Shown: piece after piece, positions 6,422 through 16,200 of the stretch
Position numbering within the stretch: position 1 is the stretch's first letter
How the letters are laid out: the number at the start of each line of letters is the position of its first letter
DNA from: a virus
Direction: 5' to 3' (one strand)
Virus record (IMG/VR): IMGVR_UViG_3300025132_000006
Coordinates: 1 to 59,842 of that record
DNA length: 59,842 nt
Notes under the pieces: generated by a model
Databases searched by the model: none
What the model saw: the letters and a program-made list of their open reading frames with translations, nothing else
What the model was told of the DNA's origin: nothing
Made by a program: the position numbers and the translations under genes

Positions 6422-9414
6422 TGTCTAAGAGAAGTCAAAGAAGAGCTAGGCATCAAAATGCAAGTCAAACAGGTATAGGAAGAGGTAATTTAGGTTCTTC
6501 TGATGGAAGAGTAGGCTCTCAAGAATTTAGAACTATAGCAGGTAAAGGTCTAGTCCATATGGTCAAAACTGAGACTGGATGGAAAGAAATGTCTAGTAGT
6601 CTTAGAGATACTACTAAGGGGAATACAACTGCTGATATATTAGCTGATTTAGTAGCTCCTGTTATAACTACTGCATCAAGTGGGGATGGAACTGGCACAA
6701 GTAATCATAGCGAGTTAGAAAGTCTAACTTCATCAGATGACCACACTCAATATGTTCATAACACTACTGTGAGAACTATAAGTGCTAATCATAATTTTAC
6801 AGGAAATCCAACATTTACAACTGGTACATTTACTGCTCCAGATATAAATGGGGGAACAATAGATGGTAGTACTATAGCTACTTCTAATATAACAGTAGGT
6901 AGTAGCAAGACATTAGATGTTCAAAATGGAACTTTAACATTAGGAGATAACCAAATAAGTGGAGATAAAGTAGAGGGAGGAACAATAGCAGCTACTACTA
7001 TTACTGCATTAACAACTGCAGGTATAACTGCTACTGCTAATATTGATATAGGAACTTTTGATTTAAGAGCTAATACACTTACTTCTGATATAGCAGATGG
7101 GACTTCTCCTCTTAATATAACTTCTACAACTGAAGTAACTAATTTAAATGCTGATTTGTGGGATGGGTATCAATTTAGTGACTATCTTAACCAAGCAGTT
7201 AAAACAGTTTCTACTCCTACATTTGCTTCAATAACAACTCCTACTATATTATCAGCTGGTGATATTACACTTAATCCAACAGGGAAAGATGTACTTCCGA
7301 ATAGCACTGTAGATATTGATTTAGGTGATTACAATAGAATGTGGAAAAGTTTATATGCTGCTGAACTTATTGTAGAAACATTAGTGGCTCAAGATGTGAT
7401 GGCTACTATTGGAGGTAGAATTATGGTAGCTCCGACTACTAAATTAATTTCAAATTTACAATCTAATGATACTGTAATAAATGTAGAACATAATAATATT
7501 AAAAATAAATATGTTATGTTAAAAACTGCTCCTTCAGGTGTTGCTCAAGTAGAGGTTATAAAAATAGAAAATTCTAATCCTACTTCGGTTACAGGTGGAT
7601 ATAGATATAATATACAATCAAGAAATTTAGATAATACAACTGCTAATGCTTGGCAAGAGGGAGATGCGGTATGTTCGTTAGGAGGCTCAGCTGGTGAAGG
7701 TTTTATAGATTTAACAAGTACATCTACTGTTCTTAATCACGCAGGTCCGACTATGGCTATATATTCTAGAACCGCAGCTACAAATTGGAATGATTTAAAA
7801 CCTACTGTTGCAGTCGGGCAATTGTCTAGTTTTGTTGATTATTCTAGTAATGATAAATTTGGAATCGCTATTGGAAATGATATTACATTAACTCCCACAA
7901 CTTCATTTAAGGGCTTAACTGCTGATAATACTAATGGCTTAAGAATGTTTAATACTCCTATTGAATTATATAATAGTACTGAAAAAAGAGTAAAAATAAC
8001 ATCTACAGGAACTGTGAAGATGGGAGAACATTTAGATAATACTGCGGGTAGTACAGAAAGTGCAAAATTCCATTGGGATGGTGCTGATTTAACTTTAACT
8101 GGTGCAATTACTGCTGATACAGGATATATAGGGGGAACATCAGGGTGGACAATATCATCTAGAAAATTGTATAACTCGTATCAAAATAATTATATAGGTC
8201 TTGTCCAACAAGGTTCTGCTAATGCAGATGTTGGAAGTCTTAGTGCTTTTTACGCTGGTGCTACATCAAGTACAGGTCAAAATGCAAAAATATCATTTGC
8301 TTCAGATGGAAAAATACGAGGCAATGGTATATATAGAAAGGATAATGTTGATTATCTTATAACGGCTTCAAGAATATTTGGTAATGGTAGTGATGGTGCT
8401 TTATCAACTAGTGGAACTATAAATTTAACTAGAGATAAGTATTATACATCTATTACTGTTGCGAATGGTCAAAATTTATATCTTAATCCACGAGGATTTA
8501 GAATATTTGTTAGAGACACTGTGACTCTTCTCGGAACTGGGAGACTTTATATTAGAAATAATGGAACAAATGGGGATAATGGAAGTCAAGGAGGTAATGA
8601 ATCTGGTGGAAGTGGAGGAAGCGGAGCAGGTATAGGTGGATTAGAAGGAAGTTTAAGAGGAGGAATTAATGGAGGAAATGGTGGAAATGGCGGAGGAGCT
8701 GGAATAGGTGCCGGAAATAGCGGGGGTTCAGGTAGTGCAGGTGCTAATGTTCCTGCCGTCAGTCCAGTTGTTAGAGAGTATTCCGTTTCTATTGGTAATG
8801 TTAATGATGGTGCAAAAGGAGGGGGTGGTCAAAATGGTGCTGCAGGCGCAGGGGGTACTGCAAATACACCAAATAATTCTAATACATCTTCTCAAGGTGC
8901 TATAAGTATTCAAAGTTCAGATTTAACCTTTATAATTGCAATGAGAGATATATTTGCCGTTGGAAATAATACTCCTTCTATTTATCCTGCCGCTGGTGCT
9001 TGCGGTGGAGGTGGTGGAGCAGGAGGTGGACCTGCTAGTAATGCATCTGGCGGGCAAGGTAAGTCTGGTGGCGGTGGAGGTCAAGGAGGAGGCTCAGGAG
9101 GTCACGTTATGTTATTAATGAGAGAATTTGTAGGGACACAAAGTCAATTATATTTAAGTGCAAATGGTGGTAATGGAGGTAATGGAGGTAGTCAAGGTAA
9201 TATAGGAAGTGGAGGAGCAGGGGGAAAAGGCGCAGGTGGTAATGGAGGCGATGGAGGATGTGTTACTGTTATATCTGGTCAAGATATTTCAGGTGCAACT
9301 ATAACTGTCACGAAAGGTTCAAAGGGGGCACCAGGCACCACAGGAAGCGCAGTAAATGAACCAGAGACTGCTTCTGATGGCTCAGATGGAACTATAATTA
9401 GAATTGAATGTTAG
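6421..9414 (+). CDS. Tail fibre/adhesin with glycine-rich tip
   Basis: This 997-residue protein opens with a basic stretch (KRSQRRARHQ) and an attachment-type region. A shaft follows with motifs common in phage fibres (DDHTQY near residue 103, LNADLWDGYQ near 240, MWKSLYAAEL near 302). Residues from about 720 to the end are dominated by Gly-Gly-Asn/Ser runs (GGNGGNGGGAG and similar), interrupted by short hydrophobic strands. Glycine-rich tips forming packed polyglycine helices are known from T-even-type gp38 adhesins, where variable loops bind the receptor. The same plan is inferred here. It is translated from a TAATG junction with the hub gene, so it may be the fibre attached to that hub. 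Confidence 0.75.
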   Translation: MSKRSQRRARHQNASQTGIGRGNLGSSDGRVGSQEFRTIAGKGLVHMVKTETGWKEMSSSLRDTTKGNTTADILADLVAPVITTASSGDGTGTSNHSELESLTSSDDHTQYVHNTTVRTISANHNFTGNPTFTTGTFTAPDINGGTIDGSTIATSNITVGSSKTLDVQNGTLTLGDNQISGDKVEGGTIAATTITALTTAGITATANIDIGTFDLRANTLTSDIADGTSPLNITSTTEVTNLNADLWDGYQFSDYLNQAVKTVSTPTFASITTPTILSAGDITLNPTGKDVLPNSTVDIDLGDYNRMWKSLYAAELIVETLVAQDVMATIGGRIMVAPTTKLISNLQSNDTVINVEHNNIKNKYVMLKTAPSGVAQVEVIKIENSNPTSVTGGYRYNIQSRNLDNTTANAWQEGDAVCSLGGSAGEGFIDLTSTSTVLNHAGPTMAIYSRTAATNWNDLKPTVAVGQLSSFVDYSSNDKFGIAIGNDITLTPTTSFKGLTADNTNGLRMFNTPIELYNSTEKRVKITSTGTVKMGEHLDNTAGSTESAKFHWDGADLTLTGAITADTGYIGGTSGWTISSRKLYNSYQNNYIGLVQQGSANADVGSLSAFYAGATSSTGQNAKISFASDGKIRGNGIYRKDNVDYLITASRIFGNGSDGALSTSGTINLTRDKYYTSITVANGQNLYLNPRGFRIFVRDTVTLLGTGRLYIRNNGTNGDNGSQGGNESGGSGGSGAGIGGLEGSLRGGINGGNGGNGGGAGIGAGNSGGSGSAGANVPAVSPVVREYSVSIGNVNDGAKGGGGQNGAAGAGGTANTPNNSNTSSQGAISIQSSDLTFIIAMRDIFAVGNNTPSIYPAAGACGGGGGAGGGPASNASGGQGKSGGGGGQGGGSGGHVMLLMREFVGTQSQLYLSANGGNGGNGGSQGNIGSGGAGGKGAGGNGGDGGCVTVISGQDISGATITVTKGSKGAPGTTGSAVNEPETASDGSDGTIIRIEC

Positions 9415-9472
9415 GGATTGGTTATGAAAAATATTATTATTAATAGTCTAAAAGCAGTAAATTAGGGTACTT

Positions 9473-10330
9473 ATGGCTTCATATGGTAAAATAGCACAAG
9501 CTCAAAAAAGAGTAGTAGACTCATCTTCTATGATTTCAGATAGAAGCAGTTTAATAGAGCATCAAGCTAAAATGGATAGTAATAGTGAAGTATTTGGCTA
9601 TGCTAATCAAATTTTATCTAGTTTAGGTACAGTGGCGGCTGGGTTTGATGCAAATAAAGAGTCATATCAAAATTTATCTACTGGTGCAACAGAGGCAGGT
9701 GTTGAGGGTATTAAAGAATGGGATGAGTTATCATTCGGAGATAAAACTAAAATAGGTTTTGGGTTAGGAAAAGATGCAACTGCAATTGAAGATTTAGACT
9801 CAACTTATTCAACAGATGAAGGTCATTTTAGCACAGCTAGTTTGATGGAAATAGGAAGAAAATCAAAAGCAGGTACTTTACAACCAAGCTTAGCAGGACC
9901 AGATGGTAAAAAACAGAGTGTTTGGAGTATATATGGACAAGATTCATCAGACGCAGACGGAACAATTATACCCGCAAGTGGTAAAGCACAATATTTAAAT
10001 AAAAATGATAACGAAAAATCTGATAGTAAAGGTTTTTTAGGGATTGGAGATGGAGTAAATCAAACTGGAAATCTTTTAAAAGCAGGCGGAGAAGCTATTA
10101 AAAATATGAGTGGTGAAGGAAGTTTACTTGAAAGTTTAGGGAAAACTGTCGGAGGTGCAACTAAGGCATTAGGCATTACAGATGATAAAGGATGGCTTCG
10201 GGGTACTAATAGTAAATGGGGATTTAAAGTTGGTGAGCATGTTGGTTTTGATAGAGATTCGAGTCCGTACAACCTTTCAAATATGTGGGATAACTATAAA
10301 AATAAAAAACAAGTAGCGTCAAATGATTAA
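9473..10330 (+). CDS. Internal virion (ejection) protein candidate
   Basis: This 285-residue protein has AGGG upstream of its ATG. It contains a short hydrophobic Gly/Ala segment (about residues 45-58) and Gly-rich middle and C-terminal stretches (GGEAIKNMSG, KTVGGATKALG). It has no signal peptide or enzyme motif. It opens a block of six consecutive genes of increasing size before the transcription convergence. In podoviruses this position holds proteins packaged in the head and ejected with DNA. In the 58 bases before it there is only a 13-codon open frame (from 9424), which I do not call. Confidence 0.55.
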   Translation: MASYGKIAQAQKRVVDSSSMISDRSSLIEHQAKMDSNSEVFGYANQILSSLGTVAAGFDANKESYQNLSTGATEAGVEGIKEWDELSFGDKTKIGFGLGKDATAIEDLDSTYSTDEGHFSTASLMEIGRKSKAGTLQPSLAGPDGKKQSVWSIYGQDSSDADGTIIPASGKAQYLNKNDNEKSDSKGFLGIGDGVNQTGNLLKAGGEAIKNMSGEGSLLESLGKTVGGATKALGITDDKGWLRGTNSKWGFKVGEHVGFDRDSSPYNLSNMWDNYKNKKQVASND

Positions 10331-10871
10331 TTTTAGAAAAAGATTAAGACCTCATAAAACCAAGTCTGTGAAAGACAAGTCGTCAGATGATGACGAGGTT
10401 GAGTGGGTTCAAGCAGCTGTAGCGGTTGCTGGTTTAGGTCTTTCTCTATGGGAAAAACACGAACAAGGCAAAGCTGATAAGCAACTTAAAAAGAGCTTAC
10501 AAGCTAAACAATCTCAAGTAGGCTCAGCTATGGGTGGTGTAGTAGACACTCTAGATGCTTCTTTAGGTTTATTTAAAGATAGAAAAGACGAAGATAAAAA
10601 GATTATGGGTGATAATTTGACTACTAAATTAAAAAATGATTTAGACCAAGTAAGAGATAAAGGTAGTTCTTTTGCAAATACAGGAACTGATAATACTATG
10701 GTGGCAAACATTGATAATAATCTATGGAGTGGTTATAATCAAGGTACTTTAAAGTTAGATAGGCAAGAAGAAAATGCTAAATTAGGTGCATATTCTACTG
10801 CATATAAAAGTAATGCTGATTTAAGAACACAAATGAATGAGCTTGAGTCTCAAATAGAATCGTTAAGCTAA
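10323..10871 (+). CDS. Internal virion (ejection) protein candidate with hydrophobic helix
   Basis: The start overlaps the previous gene by eight bases. The 182 residues have a basic N-terminus (RKRLRPHKTK), an acidic patch (SSDDDEVE), one hydrophobic helix (residues 28-43, WVQAAVAVAGLGLSLW) and a long polar helical region with an Asn-rich break. A membrane-inserting helix in a small internal protein fits the class that forms the DNA-ejection channel (compare T7 gp14 in role, not in sequence). The family is unknown. Confidence 0.55.
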   Translation: MINFRKRLRPHKTKSVKDKSSDDDEVEWVQAAVAVAGLGLSLWEKHEQGKADKQLKKSLQAKQSQVGSAMGGVVDTLDASLGLFKDRKDEDKKIMGDNLTTKLKNDLDQVRDKGSSFANTGTDNTMVANIDNNLWSGYNQGTLKLDRQEENAKLGAYSTAYKSNADLRTQMNELESQIESLS

Positions 10872-12241
10872 TGAATAGAAAACAAAGAAGAACATTGGGG
10901 GCAGTAGCTGATTTAACTACAGTGCTAGATAGTTTATATAGAATAGAGCATGAGAAAACAAAAAGTAAAGAAAGAATAGCTCTTCAAGATATTCGTGAGT
11001 CTGCTAATACAAAAAGGCAAATATTAAGAGATAAGGCTCAAACTAAATTGACACAAGATAGAGATGAAGCTCAACATAGAAGGTCATTATTAACAAAATA
11101 TGACCCACAAGATATATCAATAGATACAACAACTGGAGAATGGTTACCTAATGATGGAGCAGTTAGTAGAACTATTAAAGAAAAGAAGCAAGATTTAATG
11201 TATGGATTAACAGGGCTGAAGCTAGATTATGATAGTCCTGATATGTCTATGTATCAAGAAATATTACAATCATCAAATAATGCAAATGAACCTTCTTGGG
11301 AAGACGACCCTACTCCAGATGCTTTTACTCAAAGAGATATACCTCAATTAAATCAAAAAATATATGATGAGTATGAGAAAAAATATGGTAAAGAAACATT
11401 TTTCAATGAAAGTGCAATTAAAAATGTAATTGGAACTAGTACTAAAGCTCGTATAGGTAAAGATATAATGACTACAGCTGAGTATAATACTATGCATAAA
11501 GGCTTGGCTCAAGAAGATGTATATAGAGACCAAATTACAACTAATGCTAACACTCGTATGGGTGATGCAATAAAACAAGAATTAGCCGATAAAGACTATA
11601 TTAAAGAAACCTATCAAGAATCTCCTTTTAGTCGTGCTTATGTGAAAACCGAATTAGGAACGACGCAAGAGAGAGAAAATTGGGCATCTAGCAAAGAACA
11701 ATTATTTAAAGATTTAGAAAATGATGGTGTATCAGAGGCTGGGATGGTTCAATATCAAAATGCTATAAATCAAATATTTAATTTTAATAACGACCCTCGT
11801 GAATTTTTAAGTGCTTTTAAAAGGTGGGATAGACCCTCTAGAGATGGTGGAATGAGTATTACAGAAGATATTTATAATAGATTAGGTTTAACTAAAACTT
11901 CTTATATAGGTACAAAAGATTTAATTGAAGGTAGAAATGAAAAAGTTAAAGGAAAAAGATTAAAACCATTTGTTCAAGATATAGGTCAACCTAGAAAAGT
12001 TGATTTTTTTACTGAACAATTTGGAAACGAATCGAAGTTTATAGATATAGCATTAGATAGTGGTGCTATAGATATTATTAAAATAAGAAAGAACCAATAT
12101 AGTATAAAAGTTAAAAATAAAAATGATTTTCAAAGAGTAATGAAAACTTGGATAAAAAATGCTGAAAAATATCCAAAATTTAGAGAAGCTCTTCAAAGAT
12201 TTAAAATGTTCACAGAGCAAGGCAATATAGGGTTTGAATAA
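10871..12241 (+). CDS. Virion-associated helical protein, unknown
   Basis: This 456-residue charged, mostly helical protein begins MNRKQRRTLGAV and has an N-terminal basic coiled coil (residues 20-75). No catalytic motif is evident. It is joined to both neighbours by one-base TAATG overlaps, so it is coupled in translation with the surrounding ejection-protein candidates. The same operon and codon style as the 3,059-residue gene suggest a shared particle. Confidence 0.5.
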   Translation: MNRKQRRTLGAVADLTTVLDSLYRIEHEKTKSKERIALQDIRESANTKRQILRDKAQTKLTQDRDEAQHRRSLLTKYDPQDISIDTTTGEWLPNDGAVSRTIKEKKQDLMYGLTGLKLDYDSPDMSMYQEILQSSNNANEPSWEDDPTPDAFTQRDIPQLNQKIYDEYEKKYGKETFFNESAIKNVIGTSTKARIGKDIMTTAEYNTMHKGLAQEDVYRDQITTNANTRMGDAIKQELADKDYIKETYQESPFSRAYVKTELGTTQERENWASSKEQLFKDLENDGVSEAGMVQYQNAINQIFNFNNDPREFLSAFKRWDRPSRDGGMSITEDIYNRLGLTKTSYIGTKDLIEGRNEKVKGKRLKPFVQDIGQPRKVDFFTEQFGNESKFIDIALDSGAIDIIKIRKNQYSIKVKNKNDFQRVMKTWIKNAEKYPKFREALQRFKMFTEQGNIGFE

Positions 12242-13245
12242 TGAGTGATAAGAATAAACCTCAAAATATGCAAACTTTTTTTACATCAATGCTTGATAGT
12301 GCTTTTGCAGATACTTCCGATGGTAAATTGGGTGCGCAGTTATTATTAGATAATCAGCCTCCTAAGAAAAAGAAAGTTATAAAAGACACTACTAGTGTAG
12401 ACATTGAAAAAAAATTAGGTGGAGTAACAGGTTTATATGGTAAAATATCTAAATTTTTAGATGTTAATCAATTAGCAGTAGAAGCTGAAGAGTATATGAC
12501 AAGTGGGGGAGATTTAGCTAAAGAATGGTCTCCTGATACATGGGCTAGTGATAATTTAAATTTTAGAGGATTGGATAGCCCATATAGAAATGAAGCAATT
12601 AATATGGCTAGAGAAAGAGTTGAACAGCCTGGGTTTAAAACATATTTTACAGACAGAAGTAAAGAGGGTGCTTATAGCATTGCAGATGATTATTTTTATA
12701 ACTTAGCCTTAACTGATGTTTATCAAGGTGCTTATAATGAAGCAAAAAAAGCTCGACCTTTGGATATTGGCGATGAAATAGAAAGAAGTATAGGATTAGA
12801 GGTTCACAGGTGGGATTCATATAAACCTCGTTTAGATAAATGGGTTAGTAAAGAAGATATGGAAACTTTGACAGGACTAGCAAGAGAAAAAGCATCTGGT
12901 TGGGCGAGTTCATATAGAAAAGATTTAAAAACAAATATTAAAGGGACTGTTGACCAAATTAATAAAGGTGAGGTTTCTAAAAAAACTGGAATTTTAATTG
13001 ACTCATTAAATGATATGTTAAATAAAACAGAGTCGTTACAAACTCTATACAATACTAAAGAAGAAATACACTATGTACAAGGTGCAAGTGGAATTCAAAA
13101 TCCTGATGTAGATAAAATATTAAAAAGAATTGAAACTAGAACAAGAGCTAATTTAGAATCAGCAGGAAAACAAGCATCTAAGGTTTATGACCCTGAACTT
13201 ATTGGACATAAAGCATTAATAAATGCTACTAAAACAATTAAATAA
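12241..13245 (+). CDS. Virion-associated protein, unknown
   Basis: This 334-residue protein is helical and charged, with a short disordered N-terminus containing PPKKKK near residue 40. I recognise no domain. It starts at a TAATG junction and ends two bases before the giant 3,059-residue gene. It is a likely accessory or chaperone-like partner of the ejection proteins, inferred from synteny only. Confidence 0.5.
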   Translation: MSDKNKPQNMQTFFTSMLDSAFADTSDGKLGAQLLLDNQPPKKKKVIKDTTSVDIEKKLGGVTGLYGKISKFLDVNQLAVEAEEYMTSGGDLAKEWSPDTWASDNLNFRGLDSPYRNEAINMARERVEQPGFKTYFTDRSKEGAYSIADDYFYNLALTDVYQGAYNEAKKARPLDIGDEIERSIGLEVHRWDSYKPRLDKWVSKEDMETLTGLAREKASGWASSYRKDLKTNIKGTVDQINKGEVSKKTGILIDSLNDMLNKTESLQTLYNTKEEIHYVQGASGIQNPDVDKILKRIETRTRANLESAGKQASKVYDPELIGHKALINATKTIK

Positions 13246-13247
13246 TA

Positions 13248-16200
13248 ATGTCAGATATAAATAGCCTATTAGACTCGTTACAACAATCTATTGACGAAGA
13301 TTATCGTCATTCTATAACTCCTAAACCTTCTACTACGAATAGAAGTCTTCACAAATCATTAGATAATTTACAACAAGAAGAACTTCAAGATAGAACATCA
13401 ATTCAAAATCAAAGACCAACAGATGCTCCAAAAGGAACATTTGGAAGTCAATTTATATGGGGTGTTGCTGAATCGGCTATGGTTGCACCTGGTCTATGGG
13501 AATCACTAGGTAAGCAAACTGGAATTGCTCCAAATATACAAGAAGGAGATATAAGAAAATCTTTAGGAGGAGTAAAATGGGATGATGCTACTCAATTAGG
13601 TAAGGTTGGTCATGTATTTGGCGCTGGTGTAGGTATGTTAGCTCCTTTTGGTCTTGCAGGTAAACTTGTTGGTGGAGTACTTAGAGTTGGTGGGAAAGTA
13701 ATTCAAGGAGGACAAGCTTTAATGAAGTCCACTCCTTTCTTAGCAAGAGCCGCTTCAAAAGAATTAATAGAACGAGTTGGTAAAGTTACAGGTAAATCAG
13801 CTACTACCTTAAGTAAAGAAAATGCTAAAACTATAGTCAATTTAGCAGAAGATGTTATATCTAAACCATCAGTTTTAAATAAAATTAGAGGTCTTAAGCA
13901 TCATGATGAAATAGTCAAAGGACTAGGTCAAATTGAAATGAGAAATGTTATTAAGAATTCTATTCCTGATATTGCTGATGATGCAGTAGATGATATTTCT
14001 AGAATTGCAATTGAGGCAGTAAGTCATCATTCTGTTAAAAATGCACACGCTATACTTGAGTCAGCGGCAAGAGGCTTAATGAGTTTAGGTGGGAAAAGGC
14101 AAACTGGATTACCAACAGATTTATTAGCTGCTTATAGTTACGATGCACTACTTGGTGGTGTATTTGGATTTGGTAAATACGCTGCTGAACAATATTCTAA
14201 ACAAGCATGGCAAGATGAGACAGGTGTTCTTGAAGCAGGAAAATTTATACAAGATACAGATTGGTGGGAAGGTGCTAATCATATGTTAGAAGAAGGTGCT
14301 TGGTTAGGACTTTTAGGACCTGTTAGATATATAGCTGGTGGTACTGGTTCTCCATTGATAACTGTCCCTAGATTCTGGAATAAGAATCCCGGAAAAGTAA
14401 ACAAAATAATTGGCGGATTAGCTAAAAATTGGAAAAAAATTGATAATATAACTCCAAATGAAGCTAGGGCTACTATGCAAATGATGGATTCTGTGAGTAA
14501 TGGTGCAATAAGGCATTTTATAGATAAAGGTAAGATGCCAATTGTTAGTAAAGCTATGGAAAAAAATCCTTCTGCTTGGTGGCAATATTTTACAAAAAAT
14601 GGAGATGAAGCGATAGGTGCTTTAAATGAAATAAGAAGTACATTTGTTAGGAATGCACCTAGAATACTAGCAGGAGAGACTTTAAAAGATTTTGCTTATA
14701 GTTTACCTAGAATGGGAATGGGTGCATTTACGATGAATCTTCCTGTAATTCATGAGACATGGAAAAATGCTAAAGGAATGCCTACTGGAGAAAGATTTAA
14801 ATGGACTGCTGAAAATTCATTTGGAGAAACATGGGCTGATATAGGTGCTAATATAACAGTTGCTATGTTAATGACTCGTTCTGGGAGAGCTATACGAAGA
14901 TTTGATAAACCTGCATCTGGCTCTGCTAAAGACACTGGTATGCAATTAGGAATAAGTCGTGGTGAAATGCAAACTCATTTAACAGGAGCTGATAGATATA
15001 TAAAAGAAGTTCAAGCTGGTTTAGAAACTATGGGTCTTGCACCTTCTCAGCGACATCAATTAGCAATGAGATATTCACAACATAATGAATTTCCAGGTGA
15101 GTATGGTAATAGATTATCACAAGCAATTACTGAAACAGATGCTACATTTAAAGGAATAAATGAAAAAATAAACGAAAGAAGCTTAACTAAAGAAGAAATA
15201 TCTAAACTAGATATAGAAAAAATAGAATCTGAAGGTAGGCATATAGATATACAAGAAGCTTATAAGAAAGCTGCTAAAGAAAGAAATCTTAGTTCTGAAG
15301 AGATTGCTCAATGGAATAAAGATTTAGAAATTGCTAAAGCAGTTGAAAGATTTATGGAGTCTGAGTTAATAACTGGTGAGATTACTCATAAACCAATGAG
15401 TCCTAACGAAGCTAGAGAGTATGTTAAAGATTTAGCTAATACAAAAATTGATGGAGTTTCATTAACATCTGAAAACGTAATGCCTTTATTAAGAAAAGCT
15501 AGAAATCATGCAGTCGCTAAAGCTACAAAAGAATCTTATAATGAAATTATAATGACTTATAAAGATGTTGCTGAAGCTTTAGGATTAGAAGTTGTTTATG
15601 ATAAACAAAGAGGCGTTATATATGCACCTGAATCTTTGCAATTACCAATGCTTGGAAGAGTAGACGTAGCTAATCAAAAAAGCAGAGATAGAAATGCTAT
15701 GACTGAATCGTTTAATCATATACATAAATTGGGAATTCAATTAGGATGGATAAAGCCTCAAAAGAAAGTCTCATCAATGACAGCTGAAAATTTAACAGGA
15801 GAAGGTTATGATAAAGCTGTTAATATTTTTTCTGAAAGATTATTAAATCTTCATAAATATACTTATGGGCATGAGCATAATAGAGAAAGTTTAGAAGGTG
15901 GTCATAGTTGGAATGATTTTATGATGACATCTGATACTTGGCATTATGCTTATGGAGCAGGTAAAAGTTATTTACAAAGAGAGAATGTTAAATCTTTTCT
16001 ACGAGGTGATTATAAGAATGTAGATAGTCATTTAGGAGGAGATGAAATATCAAAATTTCATAGAGAATTAGAAAGTAGAATTGGTTCAAACTGGGTAGAA
16101 ATAAAAGACTTAGATAAGGTTACTAGCGATAAAAATGAGCAAAATGATATAAGAGCTTTTATTACAAACTTAAATAAAATTTATAGACTTGGCACTCCGT

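Noticed and set aside
8708-8905. Overlapping frames within the glycine-rich fibre tip
   Set aside because: These are side effects of the GGN/GGT-rich DNA; no ribosome sites and no domain.
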